Source: Bacteroidia bacterium (GTDB taxonomy: Bacteria; Bacteroidota; Bacteroidia; Chitinophagales; Saprospiraceae). Taken from it: a stretch of 5,014 nt of DNA. The position numbers and the translations under genes were made by a program. Shown here one piece after another: positions 1 to 5,014 of the stretch. The stretch lies in contig JAUIIF010000374.1 in the NCBI GenBank assembly GCA_030431945.1, forward strand, positions 1 through 5,014. The letters are read 5' to 3'. The first letter of the stretch is position 1; every line of letters begins with the position of its first letter. Under the pieces are notes generated by a model. It was not told the origin of the DNA, ran no database searches, and saw only the letters and a list, made by a program, of their open reading frames with translations.

Positions 1-249
1 GCCGCCGCCCTGGCGATCATTTTCTTTTACAACAATGGTGCGACCATCAAGGTCTGATTGATCTAAGGCTTCGATCGCCGCCTTAGCTTCTTCGTCGTTT
101 GGCATTTCAACAAAACCGAAACCACGGGAACGACCAGTTTCCCGGTCAAGGATGATTTTAACTGACTCTACCTCACCATAAGCGCTGAAGGTGTTTTGTA
201 GGGTGTCTTCGTCAGTATCCCAGCTTAGCCGGGCAACAAATAAGTTCAT
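1..249 (-). CDS. RRM-domain RNA-binding protein, partial (C-terminus off window)
   Basis: A small single-RRM protein that should bind single-stranded RNA in the cytoplasm. Such bacterial RRM proteins are often cold- or stress-induced and are thought to act as RNA chaperones or mRNA stabilisers. The 83 visible residues begin MNLFVARLSW, which carries the RNP2 strand (LFVARL, residues 3-8). The RNP1 motif RGFGFVEM follows at about residues 42-49, with its two exposed aromatics. The last visible residues are NDRQGGG, the start of the glycine/arginine-rich tail usual in this family, so perhaps 20-40 residues are missing. The start ATG (247-249) is the only one that gives a complete first RRM strand. 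There is no Shine-Dalgarno sequence; the upstream sequence is T-rich, as expected in Bacteroidota. The gene is divergent from the C40 peptidase and has a long AT-rich leader. The family assignment is firm; the RNA target is unknown. Confidence 0.93.
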   Translation of the reverse strand, partial: MNLFVARLSWDTDEDTLQNTFSAYGEVESVKIILDRETGRSRGFGFVEMPNDEEAKAAIEALDQSDLDGRTIVVKENDRQGGG

Positions 250-382
250 AACAATAAAGGAAGATGAAAAAAGAAGATGATATGGTAAAGCGAATGGATG
301 ACTAAGGCGAAAGGCAAAAGAGAAAACCGGAAAATGTAATCTTATTCAGATCTCTACAAATAAATTAGCCTACTCAAAATCC

Positions 383-394
383 GCTATAAATAGC
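383..394. repeat. 12-bp palindrome GCTATaaATAGC
   Basis: Perfect 5-bp half sites flank a 2-bp centre, giving a dyad symmetric enough for a small dimeric regulator. It lies downstream of the candidate RRM start site, within the putative leader. At this size in AT-rich DNA it could easily be chance. Confidence 0.2.
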
Positions 395-412
395 AAAGTG
401 ATAACAAAAAAC

Positions 413-432
413 GGCCAGTAAGTTTCTTGGCC
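413..432 (-). terminator. Hairpin plus T6 in the RRM leader (attenuator-like)
   Basis: On the minus strand GGCCA (432-428) pairs with TGGCC (417-413) around a 10-nt loop. The next minus-strand bases are a G and then TTTTTT (411-406). A short GC stem followed directly by a T tract is the form of an intrinsic terminator, although the 5-bp stem is weak and the loop is large. It lies immediately downstream of the candidate -7 element, so it would occupy the extreme 5' end of the RRM transcript. It could instead be a 5'-end stabilising hairpin, or chance. Confidence 0.25.
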
Positions 433-436
433 ACAA

Positions 437-444
437 CAAAAATA
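437..444 (-). promoter_or_regulatory. Candidate Bacteroidota -7 promoter element for the RRM gene
   Basis: The minus strand reads TATTTTTG here, a full match to the Bacteroidota -7 consensus TAnnTTTG. No TTG -33 element lies at the usual spacing upstream, so the call is tentative. A start site about 7 nt downstream would fall near 430 and give a leader of roughly 180 nt before the RRM start codon. That length is unusual for a small gene, though long leaders are common in cold-responsive genes. Confidence 0.3.
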
Positions 445-588
445 GGTCGAAAAGAGCGAAAAATTTGGCTTTTGTGAAGATTTATCGTTAAGAGATGGAG
501 TAATGAAACTGTAATGTTTACTACGAATGCTGGCGGTAACATCTTTCTGACTTGTTTATTTTGCCCCCGTTCCCCAAAATCAACCAAA

Positions 589-1788
589 ATGAAATTTCCC
601 CATTTGCTGATCTGTTTTTGCTTTGTCAGCCTCACATGGGCGTCCTGTCGGGACGCTACTAAGGCCAAAAGTTTTGAGCAACTGACCGATAGCCTGCAGG
701 ATCACTTTGTTGCAGACAGCAGGGTCGATAAATTCGTGCTGGAGTATAAATCCGGCTTTCAGGGCCTTTACCTGACGGGGTACACGACAATTCCAGCAGC
801 ATTTGACAGCCTGCAGGCAACGTTGGCGAACGGATTTGTAGTAGCGCAAAATGAATTCCGTCTTTTACCGGATGCTGCCTTGCTGGAAGGTAAGACGGCC
901 GGCATCATCAATGTTTCGGTGGCCAATTTGCGCTCGGCTCCCGGACATAGTCAGGAGCTGGCCACCCAGGCTTTGCTCGGGACGCCGATCGAGGTGTTGG
1001 ACTTGCAGGAAGGGTGGTACCTCGTTCGTACCCCCGACCGGTACCTGGCCTGGCTGGAGCCCGGAGCCTTTGTGGCCAGTAAGCCCCGGCAAGTCCAAGC
1101 CTACCTGGAATCCCCACAGGGCGTGATGTTCACGGCACCTGCCGGTTTCCTTACCGCAGAGGTCTCCGGCGGAACGATTGTTACGGACCTGGTTTACGGA
1201 AACTTGCTGGTCGCTACCGGCAAGGTGACTGAAGGCATGGCGGAGTTAGCCCTGTTCGACGGAACTACCGGTTGGGTGGACAGTACCCTGATTGTCCCCC
1301 GGCCCGGGAACCCCGCGGCCATCGATCCGGATAAATTGTTAACCACGGCAGCAGAGCTTGCCGGCCGGCCCTACCTCTGGGGAGGCACCAGCCCTAAGGG
1401 AATGGATTGTTCCGGCTTCACCAAAACTGCTTACTACCTCAATGGCTACGTCATCCCCCGCGATGCCAGCCAACAGGTACACGCCGGAACCGAGGTGGAA
1501 CTGACGGTAGATTTTAAAAACTTACTTCCCGGCGATCTCCTGTTTTTTGGCCGCTACCGCACGGACGGTTCGGAAAAAATAACCCACGTAGGCTTCTACC
1601 TGGGGGAAGGACGCTTCCTGCACGCAGGAGCCGACAACGGACGGATAATGGAACAATCCCTGTTTCCACAGGATGCTGCCTTCGCCGAGCACCGGCTGAA
1701 ATCTTTATTGCGTGCCCGCAGACTGGCCGCAAATACTTCCGGTGTCGTACCCGTAACCCAGGCGTTTTCGAAGCTGATCGGCGATTAG
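589..1788 (+). CDS. SH3b/NlpC-P60 (C40) peptidoglycan endopeptidase, probable lipoprotein
   Basis: Predicted envelope cysteine peptidase that cleaves within peptidoglycan stem peptides, most likely the gamma-D-glutamyl-diamino acid bond as in YkfC-type C40 enzymes. The chosen 399-residue form starts MKFPHLLICFCF, a short basic n-region and hydrophobic core ending at Cys20 in LTWASC, which suggests lipidation and export. An SH3b domain spans about residues 106-162 (VANLRSAPGHS, then WYLVRT, AWLEPG). A second, weaker SH3-like unit spans about 175-237 and ends in GWVDSTLI. The NlpC/P60 domain runs from about 248 to 360. Its catalytic Cys274 is in MDCSGF, His333 in THVGFYLG, and the third polar residue is His345 in FLHAG. 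An in-frame ATG at 514 would add 25 residues before the signal peptide and break it, so 589 is preferred. No Shine-Dalgarno sequence is seen; an A-rich CCAAAATG context is present. Family and active site are clear; the exact bond cut is inferred. The -3 lipobox residue is Trp, which is unusual. Confidence 0.93.
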   Translation: MKFPHLLICFCFVSLTWASCRDATKAKSFEQLTDSLQDHFVADSRVDKFVLEYKSGFQGLYLTGYTTIPAAFDSLQATLANGFVVAQNEFRLLPDAALLEGKTAGIINVSVANLRSAPGHSQELATQALLGTPIEVLDLQEGWYLVRTPDRYLAWLEPGAFVASKPRQVQAYLESPQGVMFTAPAGFLTAEVSGGTIVTDLVYGNLLVATGKVTEGMAELALFDGTTGWVDSTLIVPRPGNPAAIDPDKLLTTAAELAGRPYLWGGTSPKGMDCSGFTKTAYYLNGYVIPRDASQQVHAGTEVELTVDFKNLLPGDLLFFGRYRTDGSEKITHVGFYLGEGRFLHAGADNGRIMEQSLFPQDAAFAEHRLKSLLRARRLAANTSGVVPVTQAFSKLIGD

Positions 1789-1809
1789 CGGTTTAAACGA
1801 CGTAGTACG

Positions 1810-1861
1810 CTGGTTTGGGTGCCAAACTGGCCAGCCCTGGCCCCGCCCGAACGGCGGGCGG
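1810..1861. terminator. Cluster of inverted repeats between convergent genes
   Basis: Three stems follow one another. GTTTGG (1813-1818) pairs with CCAAAC (1822-1827) around GTG and can be lengthened by wobble pairs to 1810/1830. GGCCAG and CTGGCC (1829-1842) form a tight dyad with a CC centre. CCGCCCG (1843-1849) pairs with CGGGCGG (1855-1861) around AACGG, giving 7 perfect GC-rich pairs. They lie between the stop of the C40 peptidase (1788) and the stop of the convergent 2TM gene (1865), so a shared bidirectional terminator is the likely role. None is followed by a clear T tract in either direction, so they may act with Rho or as 3'-end stabilisers. Confidence 0.5.
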
Positions 1862-1864
1862 ATA

Positions 1865-2248
1865 TCACACCAGGTCTTCGTCCCGGTACGGCCGGTTTTC
1901 CTCCAGTTCTTTTAGCTCCATCAGGTCCCTTTCCCGGCGTCGGCGGACATCTTCTTCCGTGATTTCAGGTAACGGGCCGGAAAACTCCCCCTCCGTAGGG
2001 TGTATGTCTTCCGGGTCCGCTAAGGGCCCGTAGAGGCTCAGCCCCTGCATCGCCACCCCGATGCCCCAACCAAGAATCGGCCAGATCGCCCAGAACTGGT
2101 GAGATCCCCCTAAGAGGTTAAGGGCAATAAAGAATAGTGACATGACCAGGTACGTCCGAAAATGACGGCGGAAGTCAATTTTCTTCTCGCGGAGCGATTT
2201 GTCTTGGTACTGCTGCTTGCGGGCTTTCCGACGTTCTCTGCGGCTCAT
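1865..2248 (-). CDS. 2TM-domain small membrane protein
   Basis: A 127-residue inner-membrane protein of the 2TM-domain type, common in Bacteroidota and of unknown biochemical role; in other proteins this domain precedes sensor or signalling modules. A very basic N-terminus (MSRRERRKARKQQ) is followed by the first membrane segment at about residues 31-47 (TYLVMSLFFIALNLLGG) and a short turn. The second segment at about 53-73 carries the characteristic FWAIWPILGWGIGVAMQ signature. The basic N-terminus and short loop predict both ends in the cytoplasm. The C-terminal 50 or so residues are strongly charged (EITEEDVRRRRERDLMELKELEE) and probably form a helix or coiled coil; most bare 2TM proteins are shorter. 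The start ATG lacks a Shine-Dalgarno sequence. The gene converges on the C40 peptidase and lies 182 bases downstream of the decarboxylase on the same strand. The domain call is firm and the function is not known. Confidence 0.88.
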   Translation of the reverse strand: MSRRERRKARKQQYQDKSLREKKIDFRRHFRTYLVMSLFFIALNLLGGSHQFWAIWPILGWGIGVAMQGLSLYGPLADPEDIHPTEGEFSGPLPEITEEDVRRRRERDLMELKELEENRPYRDEDLV

Positions 2249-2430
2249 GCTTAAGGGTAGGTTGGAGTTATTCAGATTAACGGCCAGGGGACCGCTTTTA
2301 CTCAGGGTGACTGGATTCGGTCAGGCTGCCAGATTCAGGTTCGTTGAGACACCAGTCGTACGTTGCTATACCCAAACCACTTTGCCTCAGGTATAAACGC
2401 CTAAATGAGCAACTTCGTTTTGCCCTCACC

Positions 2431-3900
2431 CTACAAGAGCGGGATTTTGCGGAATTCCAGTAAGGCCTTCCCCATTGAAGTCAGGTGTTTCAGCATTTCC
2501 TGAGTATGTTCCCCTTCGGTAAAGGGGTTGGTAAAGGTACAACGGAGATAAACGCGCTGATGCAGCCGGGTCTGGACAATGTAGTAGCTGGTCTCGGTAA
2601 CCAGCTGCGCCCGGATCATGGCGTTAATGTCATCGAGTTCCGTTGCCGAAAGCGCTGACTGGGCGGGGCGGTAGCGGAAGCAGACAATGTTGCAGTCCGG
2701 CTCGAGGGCGAGTTCAAAATCGGGGTGAAGACGGATGTCCCGGGCGAACTGCCGGCCGATCGCATTGACCCGGACGACGTACTCGCGGAATACCTCGGCT
2801 CCGTAGCAGGCCAATAAGCTGTACACCCTGAAACTCATCATGTTTTTGGTACACTCGAAGGTGCGCCGGCCGATATTGTACTGGTCTTCCTCGCTGGTAT
2901 CAAAAGAAAGGAGGTAGTCCGCCTGCTGGTGAAAGGTACGGTAAGCGTCCGTACCCTTGCGGAAGAACACGCCGGTGGTTAGTCCGGGCGTCATCTGCAT
3001 TTTGTGGAAGTCCATGATCAGGCTGTCGGCCCGCTCCATGCCGGCGAGCAGGTGCCGCCGCTCCGGGTCCAGGTAAACGGGCGCGCCGTGCGCGCCATCA
3101 ACGTGAAACCATAGTTGTTGTCGCTCCGCAATAGCGGCCAGCGTGGCGAGGTCATCAAAGGAGCCGGTACTGGTCGTTCCCGCACTTCCCACGATGGCGA
3201 TGGGCGTAAGCCCCCGTGCGCGCGCTTCCGCAATGGCCGGCTCCAGCAATTCCGTCCTGATCCTGAACTGGTCGTCTGATGGGATGTTGACCACCCCCGC
3301 CGTTCCCCAACCCATGATTTTCACCGCCCGGTCGATACAATAATGCGCCTGTTCATTGACGAAGAGGCAGGGCCTTAGGTCACCGTTACCCGCCTGCCAG
3401 GGGTCTCCCGCCGGCCATTTGGCGGCCCGGGCAGCCAGCAGGGCCGTCAGGTTGCCCAGGGTGCCACCATTGGTCATAAAGCCACCGGTAGTGGGGGCTA
3501 AGCCAAGAAGTTCAGCAAATTGCTCGATGACAATTCGTTCCATTACGGCCCCTGTCCGCCCCATTTCATAAATGGCCGTACTGCCATTGATGATGCCGTT
3601 AGTCAGGTCACACAGCGCCGTTAATGGGGCCGGAGGGTTGACCTGGTGGCCCATGTAGGCCGGTGCGTGAACGTGCAGGCTTTCAGCCAGGTACTTGCTG
3701 AAAAGCATTTCCGGACTGGTGCCGTTCGCCAGTACTTCGCGGTAGGCGGCCAGCAAGTCTGCGGGGTCTTGCACGGGGTTGGCCACTGCGGTGGGAACGC
3801 TGGCGAGGTAATCCGCGATTTGATCAATCAGTTGATGGCCAGCGACCCGGAAAGTCTCCGGTGCGTAAACGTTGGCCAGGCTTGCAGCAGCATCTTTCAT
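2431..3900 (-). CDS. Group II pyridoxal-phosphate-dependent amino acid decarboxylase
   Basis: A 489-residue cytoplasmic PLP enzyme of the group II decarboxylase family (aromatic-L-amino-acid, glutamate, histidine and 2,4-diaminobutyrate decarboxylases), expected to convert an amino acid to an amine plus CO2. The length is normal for the family. Visible landmarks are YMGHQVNPP (82-90) and the phosphate-binding stretch TNGGTLGN (143-150). His186 in QAHYCIDRA would stack on the cofactor ring. Asp268 in HVDGAHGA would bind the pyridine nitrogen, and Lys300 in DFHKMQMTP forms the Schiff base (codon at 3001-3003). The C-terminal domain has the usual LRCTFTNPFT strand. The lysine motif differs from the NPHKW form of classical aromatic decarboxylases, and HVDGAHGA differs from the common HVDAAxGG, so I do not name a substrate. 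The gene appears to be transcribed alone, behind a long structured gap and with no pathway partner in view. No Shine-Dalgarno sequence precedes the ATG. Confidence 0.92.
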   Translation of the reverse strand: MKDAAASLANVYAPETFRVAGHQLIDQIADYLASVPTAVANPVQDPADLLAAYREVLANGTSPEMLFSKYLAESLHVHAPAYMGHQVNPPAPLTALCDLTNGIINGSTAIYEMGRTGAVMERIVIEQFAELLGLAPTTGGFMTNGGTLGNLTALLAARAAKWPAGDPWQAGNGDLRPCLFVNEQAHYCIDRAVKIMGWGTAGVVNIPSDDQFRIRTELLEPAIAEARARGLTPIAIVGSAGTTSTGSFDDLATLAAIAERQQLWFHVDGAHGAPVYLDPERRHLLAGMERADSLIMDFHKMQMTPGLTTGVFFRKGTDAYRTFHQQADYLLSFDTSEEDQYNIGRRTFECTKNMMSFRVYSLLACYGAEVFREYVVRVNAIGRQFARDIRLHPDFELALEPDCNIVCFRYRPAQSALSATELDDINAMIRAQLVTETSYYIVQTRLHQRVYLRCTFTNPFTEGEHTQEMLKHLTSMGKALLEFRKIPLL

Positions 3901-3913
3901 GGCTGTAAGGTAA

Positions 3914-3930
3914 GGCGCGGCCGCAGGTGC
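3914..3930. repeat. Left arm of a 17-bp perfect inverted repeat
   Basis: Its minus-strand sequence is GCACCTGCGGCCGCGCC, identical to the plus strand of the arm at 4236-4252. Fifteen of its 17 bases are G or C, and both arms contain the palindrome GCGGCCGC. This arm ends 13 bases upstream of the decarboxylase ATG. In a transcript that includes both arms it would be locked in a long helix close to the ribosome-binding region. Confidence 0.85.
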
Positions 3931-3952
3931 AAAAAAAAGTTTTGGGGCAAAA
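3931..3952 (-). promoter_or_regulatory. Weak hairpin plus T8 in the decarboxylase leader (possible attenuator)
   Basis: On the minus strand TTTTG (3952-3948), a CCC loop and CAAAA (3944-3940) are followed by one C and then eight T residues (3938-3931). The form is that of an intrinsic terminator, but the stem is only 5 bp and mostly A-T, so it would be inefficient alone. Another stem-loop upstream (minus-strand CTCAG 3995-3991 with CTGAG 3962-3958) is followed by ATTTTT. Both sit between the structured region and the decarboxylase start, where an attenuation site would be expected. Confidence 0.25.
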
Positions 3953-4235
3953 ATCTGCTCAGGGTTTATCCCGTGTTTTTACCCGAGACGCTGAGGGGAT
4001 GGGGCAGGGCGGACGCATCACTTTATTTACCTCTTCCTCCTTCCCACACCGCTGCGTTGGGGCGGGAAGGACACTTCGGCGATGACTACGGCAGAAAACG
4101 ACAGGTCTTCTGGTGGTAGCTGAGGCTGCCGTCAGGTTTACGCTACAGTATGCGTCAGCTCCGGGGAGTAGGATAAGGCTGCCTGGCTGCAGCCTGGAAA
4201 ACAATTTCCCGGTATGCTCCTTTGTCCATTCCCCG

Positions 4236-4252
4236 GCACCTGCGGCCGCGCC
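4236..4252. repeat. Right arm of the 17-bp perfect inverted repeat
   Basis: The plus strand reads GCACCTGCGGCCGCGCC, the exact reverse complement of 3914-3930; pairing stops at both ends after 17 bases. The arms are separated by 305 bases. Flanking bases show no clear target-site duplication (GGTAA on the left, CCTTG on the right), so a transposon end is not supported. The arm abuts a 7-bp stem strand at 4230-4236, sharing one base, which makes coaxial helices possible. Confidence 0.85.
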
Positions 4253-4292
4253 CCTTGATTTCGTAAGGCAGCGTTGCGGGTACTGCAAAGGC

Positions 4293-4321
4293 GGGCTGCT
4301 CCCTGTTTTGCGGAGCAGCCC
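4293..4321 (-). terminator. Strong hairpin, likely terminator of the hexose-phosphate mutase gene
   Basis: GGGCTGCTCC (4293-4302) and GGAGCAGCCC (4312-4321) are exact reverse complements, forming a 10-bp GC-rich stem around a 9-nt loop. It lies about 50 bases past the mutase stop codon on the minus strand. The minus-strand sequence after the stem is GCCTTTG, so the T tract is poor. Its strength and position still favour transcript termination or 3'-end protection. Confidence 0.65.
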
Positions 4322-4340
4322 TTCCTGAAGCCGTAGTAAC

Positions 4341-4361
4341 GGCCTCCGCAACCGGAGGGCC
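4341..4361 (-). terminator. Second 3' hairpin just after the mutase stop
   Basis: GGCCTCCG (4341-4348) pairs with CGGAGGGCC (4353-4361) around CAAC with one bulged G, about 10 bases past the stop codon. It precedes the stronger 10-bp hairpin, so the mutase mRNA would end in two tandem stems. No T tract follows it directly. Confidence 0.4.
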
Positions 4362-4371
4362 GGAGTCGTAA

Positions 4372-5014
4372 TTAGATGCCCATTTCCGCCCGGGCGGCGT
4401 CGAGAATTTTGCGGACTTCCGCCGCGTCAGCTCCCTGGGCGTAGACGCGAAGCACCGGCTCCGTGCCCGAAGGCCGGACCATAAACCAGCGGTCTTCGCC
4501 GTCCAGGTAAAATTTGCTGCCATCCACGTGGGCCACCCGCGTGACGGTGTAAGGACCGACTTTGGTAAACGGATCCTCTTTAGCTTGCTTGACGATTTCC
4601 CACTTGCGGTCGTTGTCCACGTGTACATCATCGCGGTCGCAGTTGAAACTGCCGACTTTAGCGTAAAGATCAGCGACGAGTTCTTGCAGGGATTTGCCGG
4701 TTTTGGCCATGTATTCTGCAATCATCAAGCCGATCCAGATACCGTCCCGCTCCGGAATGTGACCGGAAACGGCGAGCCCGCCGGACTCCTCCCCTCCCAC
4801 AATCACTTCGCGCTCGGCCATAATTTCGGCAATGTACTTGAAGCCGATCTTGGTCACTTCGTAGGCGAGGCCGTATTGTTCTGCCAGCTGTTTAAGCTTG
4901 TCCGTCACGGAAAAGGTGAGAATGACCTCTCCGGTCTTGATGCCCTTATATTCGTACTGGTACATGAGCAGGAGCAGCAGAATGTGGTGGCTGTCGACGA
5001 ATTCCCCGTCGCCG
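4372..5014 (-). CDS. Phosphoglucomutase/phosphomannomutase family protein, partial (N-terminus off window)
   Basis: The C-terminal 213 residues of an alpha-D-phosphohexomutase, which interconverts hexose 1- and 6-phosphates (glucose or mannose) in the cytoplasm, feeding glycogen, nucleotide-sugar and cell-envelope synthesis. The visible frame enters at GDGEFVDSHHILLLLL, the segment that follows the metal-binding DGDxDR loop. Domain III carries the sugar-binding GEESGG loop (fragment residues 74-79), preceded by TKIGFKYIAE. Domain IV carries the phosphate-binding RPSGTEP loop (180-186) in FMVRPSGTEPVLRVYAQG. The protein ends in AEMGI. Family members are around 450-550 residues, so slightly under half is visible; the phosphoserine and metal loops lie off the window. 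The ATG at 4963-4965 is internal, because the open frame and conserved sequence continue upstream of it. The family is certain; glucose versus mannose preference cannot be decided from this part. Confidence 0.95.
   Translation of the reverse strand, partial: GDGEFVDSHHILLLLLMYQYEYKGIKTGEVILTFSVTDKLKQLAEQYGLAYEVTKIGFKYIAEIMAEREVIVGGEESGGLAVSGHIPERDGIWIGLMIAEYMAKTGKSLQELVADLYAKVGSFNCDRDDVHVDNDRKWEIVKQAKEDPFTKVGPYTVTRVAHVDGSKFYLDGEDRWFMVRPSGTEPVLRVYAQGADAAEVRKILDAARAEMGI

Larger units (their letters stand above)
250..588. other. AT-rich divergent intergenic region
   Basis: This 339-base gap separates the divergent RRM gene (leftward) and C40 lipoprotein gene (rightward), and should carry promoters for both. 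It is visibly richer in A and T than the flanking genes. It holds a TAnnTTTG match on the minus strand, an adjacent 5-bp hairpin with a T6 tract, and a small palindrome, each listed separately. I found no equally good promoter for the rightward gene. A TATTTTG sequence at 557-563 is one base short of the -7 consensus and lacks an upstream TTG. No credible extra gene is present; the open frames across this region are low-complexity and unlike known proteins. Confidence 0.6.
3901..4371 (-). other. 471-base non-coding gap with dense predicted RNA structure
   Basis: The gap lies between the stop of the hexose-phosphate mutase and the start of the decarboxylase, both leftward. The right-hand 80 bases hold two hairpins suited to ending the mutase transcript. 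The remaining part, 3914-4252, is bounded by a perfect 17-bp inverted repeat. It contains further exact stems: 4161-4167 with 4230-4236 (7 bp), 4176-4182 with 4189-4195 (7 bp), 4196-4200 with 4205-4209 (5 bp), 4088-4094 with 4126-4132 (7 bp), and 4039-4045 with 4064-4070 (7 bp). Nested and adjacent exact stems at this density suggest a structured leader or small RNA. The position and strand of the only downstream gene favour a minus-strand leader of the decarboxylase. Open frames here resemble no known protein. The RNA family, if any, is not recognised. Confidence 0.4.

Noticed and set aside
514..588. Upstream in-frame ATG at 514 as the start of the C40 peptidase
   Set aside because: It would put 25 non-conserved-looking residues ahead of a good signal peptide; the ATG at 589 gives a normal lipoprotein N-terminus.
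384..668. A 94-codon minus-strand open frame in the divergent intergenic region
   Set aside because: It runs antisense into the C40 peptidase signal peptide, is low-complexity, and contains the candidate RRM promoter.
2249..2430. tRNA or terminator in the gap between the decarboxylase and the 2TM gene
   Set aside because: GGATTCGG and AGATTCAGG are only short imperfect repeats, no cloverleaf can be built, and the best stems (such as CTCA/TGAG near 2387-2409) are too weak to call.
4048..4113. Cobalamin riboswitch on the plus strand (CCGCTG...GGGAAGG at 4049-4070)
   Set aside because: Although the motif resembles the CCACTG...GGGAAGG element, the plus strand shows the reverse complement of the B12 box, lacks the upstream GGGAA/GGTG core, and has no rightward gene downstream.
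3646..4119. A 157-codon plus-strand open frame across the start of the decarboxylase
   Set aside because: More than half is antisense to the well-supported decarboxylase and the product resembles nothing known.
3914..4252. MITE or small insertion sequence bounded by the 17-bp repeat
   Set aside because: No target-site duplication is visible at the ends and there is no transposase. It is kept as a possible alternative but not called as a mobile element.
3959..4351. A 130-codon minus-strand open frame across the gap upstream of the decarboxylase
   Set aside because: Its product is rich in Arg, Pro and Ser, has no recognisable motif, and overlaps the strong 10-bp hairpin. It looks like a chance frame in GC-rich non-coding DNA.

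Overview
The window looks like chromosomal DNA from a moderately GC-rich member of the Bacteroidota, possibly a Saprospiria/Lewinella-type organism. The support is a glycine-rich-tailed RRM RNA-binding protein, a 2TM-domain protein, a lipoprotein C40 peptidase, start codons without Shine-Dalgarno sequences, and one TAnnTTTG-type promoter element. This placement is inferred from gene content; no marker gene is present.

Layout from left to right. (1) 1-249, minus strand: the N-terminal 83 residues of a small RRM protein, cut by the window edge. (2) 250-588: an AT-rich divergent intergenic region that holds the putative leader and promoter of the RRM gene. (3) 589-1788, plus strand: an SH3b plus NlpC/P60 (C40) cell-wall peptidase with a lipoprotein-type signal. 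(4) 1789-1864: a short convergent gap packed with inverted repeats. (5) 1865-2248, minus: a 2TM-domain membrane protein with a charged tail. (6) 2431-3900, minus: a group II pyridoxal-phosphate decarboxylase of unknown substrate. (7) 3901-4371: a 471-base non-coding gap. It contains a perfect 17-bp inverted repeat (3914-3930 and 4236-4252) that encloses several further stems, and the two hairpins that probably end the next gene. (8) 4372-5014, minus: the C-terminal part of a phosphoglucomutase/phosphomannomutase, cut by the right edge.

The genes do not form an obvious pathway. They are individual housekeeping or accessory genes: RNA binding, envelope peptidoglycan cleavage, a small membrane protein, amino-acid decarboxylation and hexose-phosphate isomerisation. 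The part that ordinary annotation does not explain is the gap upstream of the decarboxylase. It looks like a structured RNA leader or small RNA on the minus strand. It has a B12-box-like sequence, several stems, a U8 tract, and a GC-rich long-range helix that would end 13 nt before the decarboxylase AUG. I cannot assign it to a known RNA family by eye.
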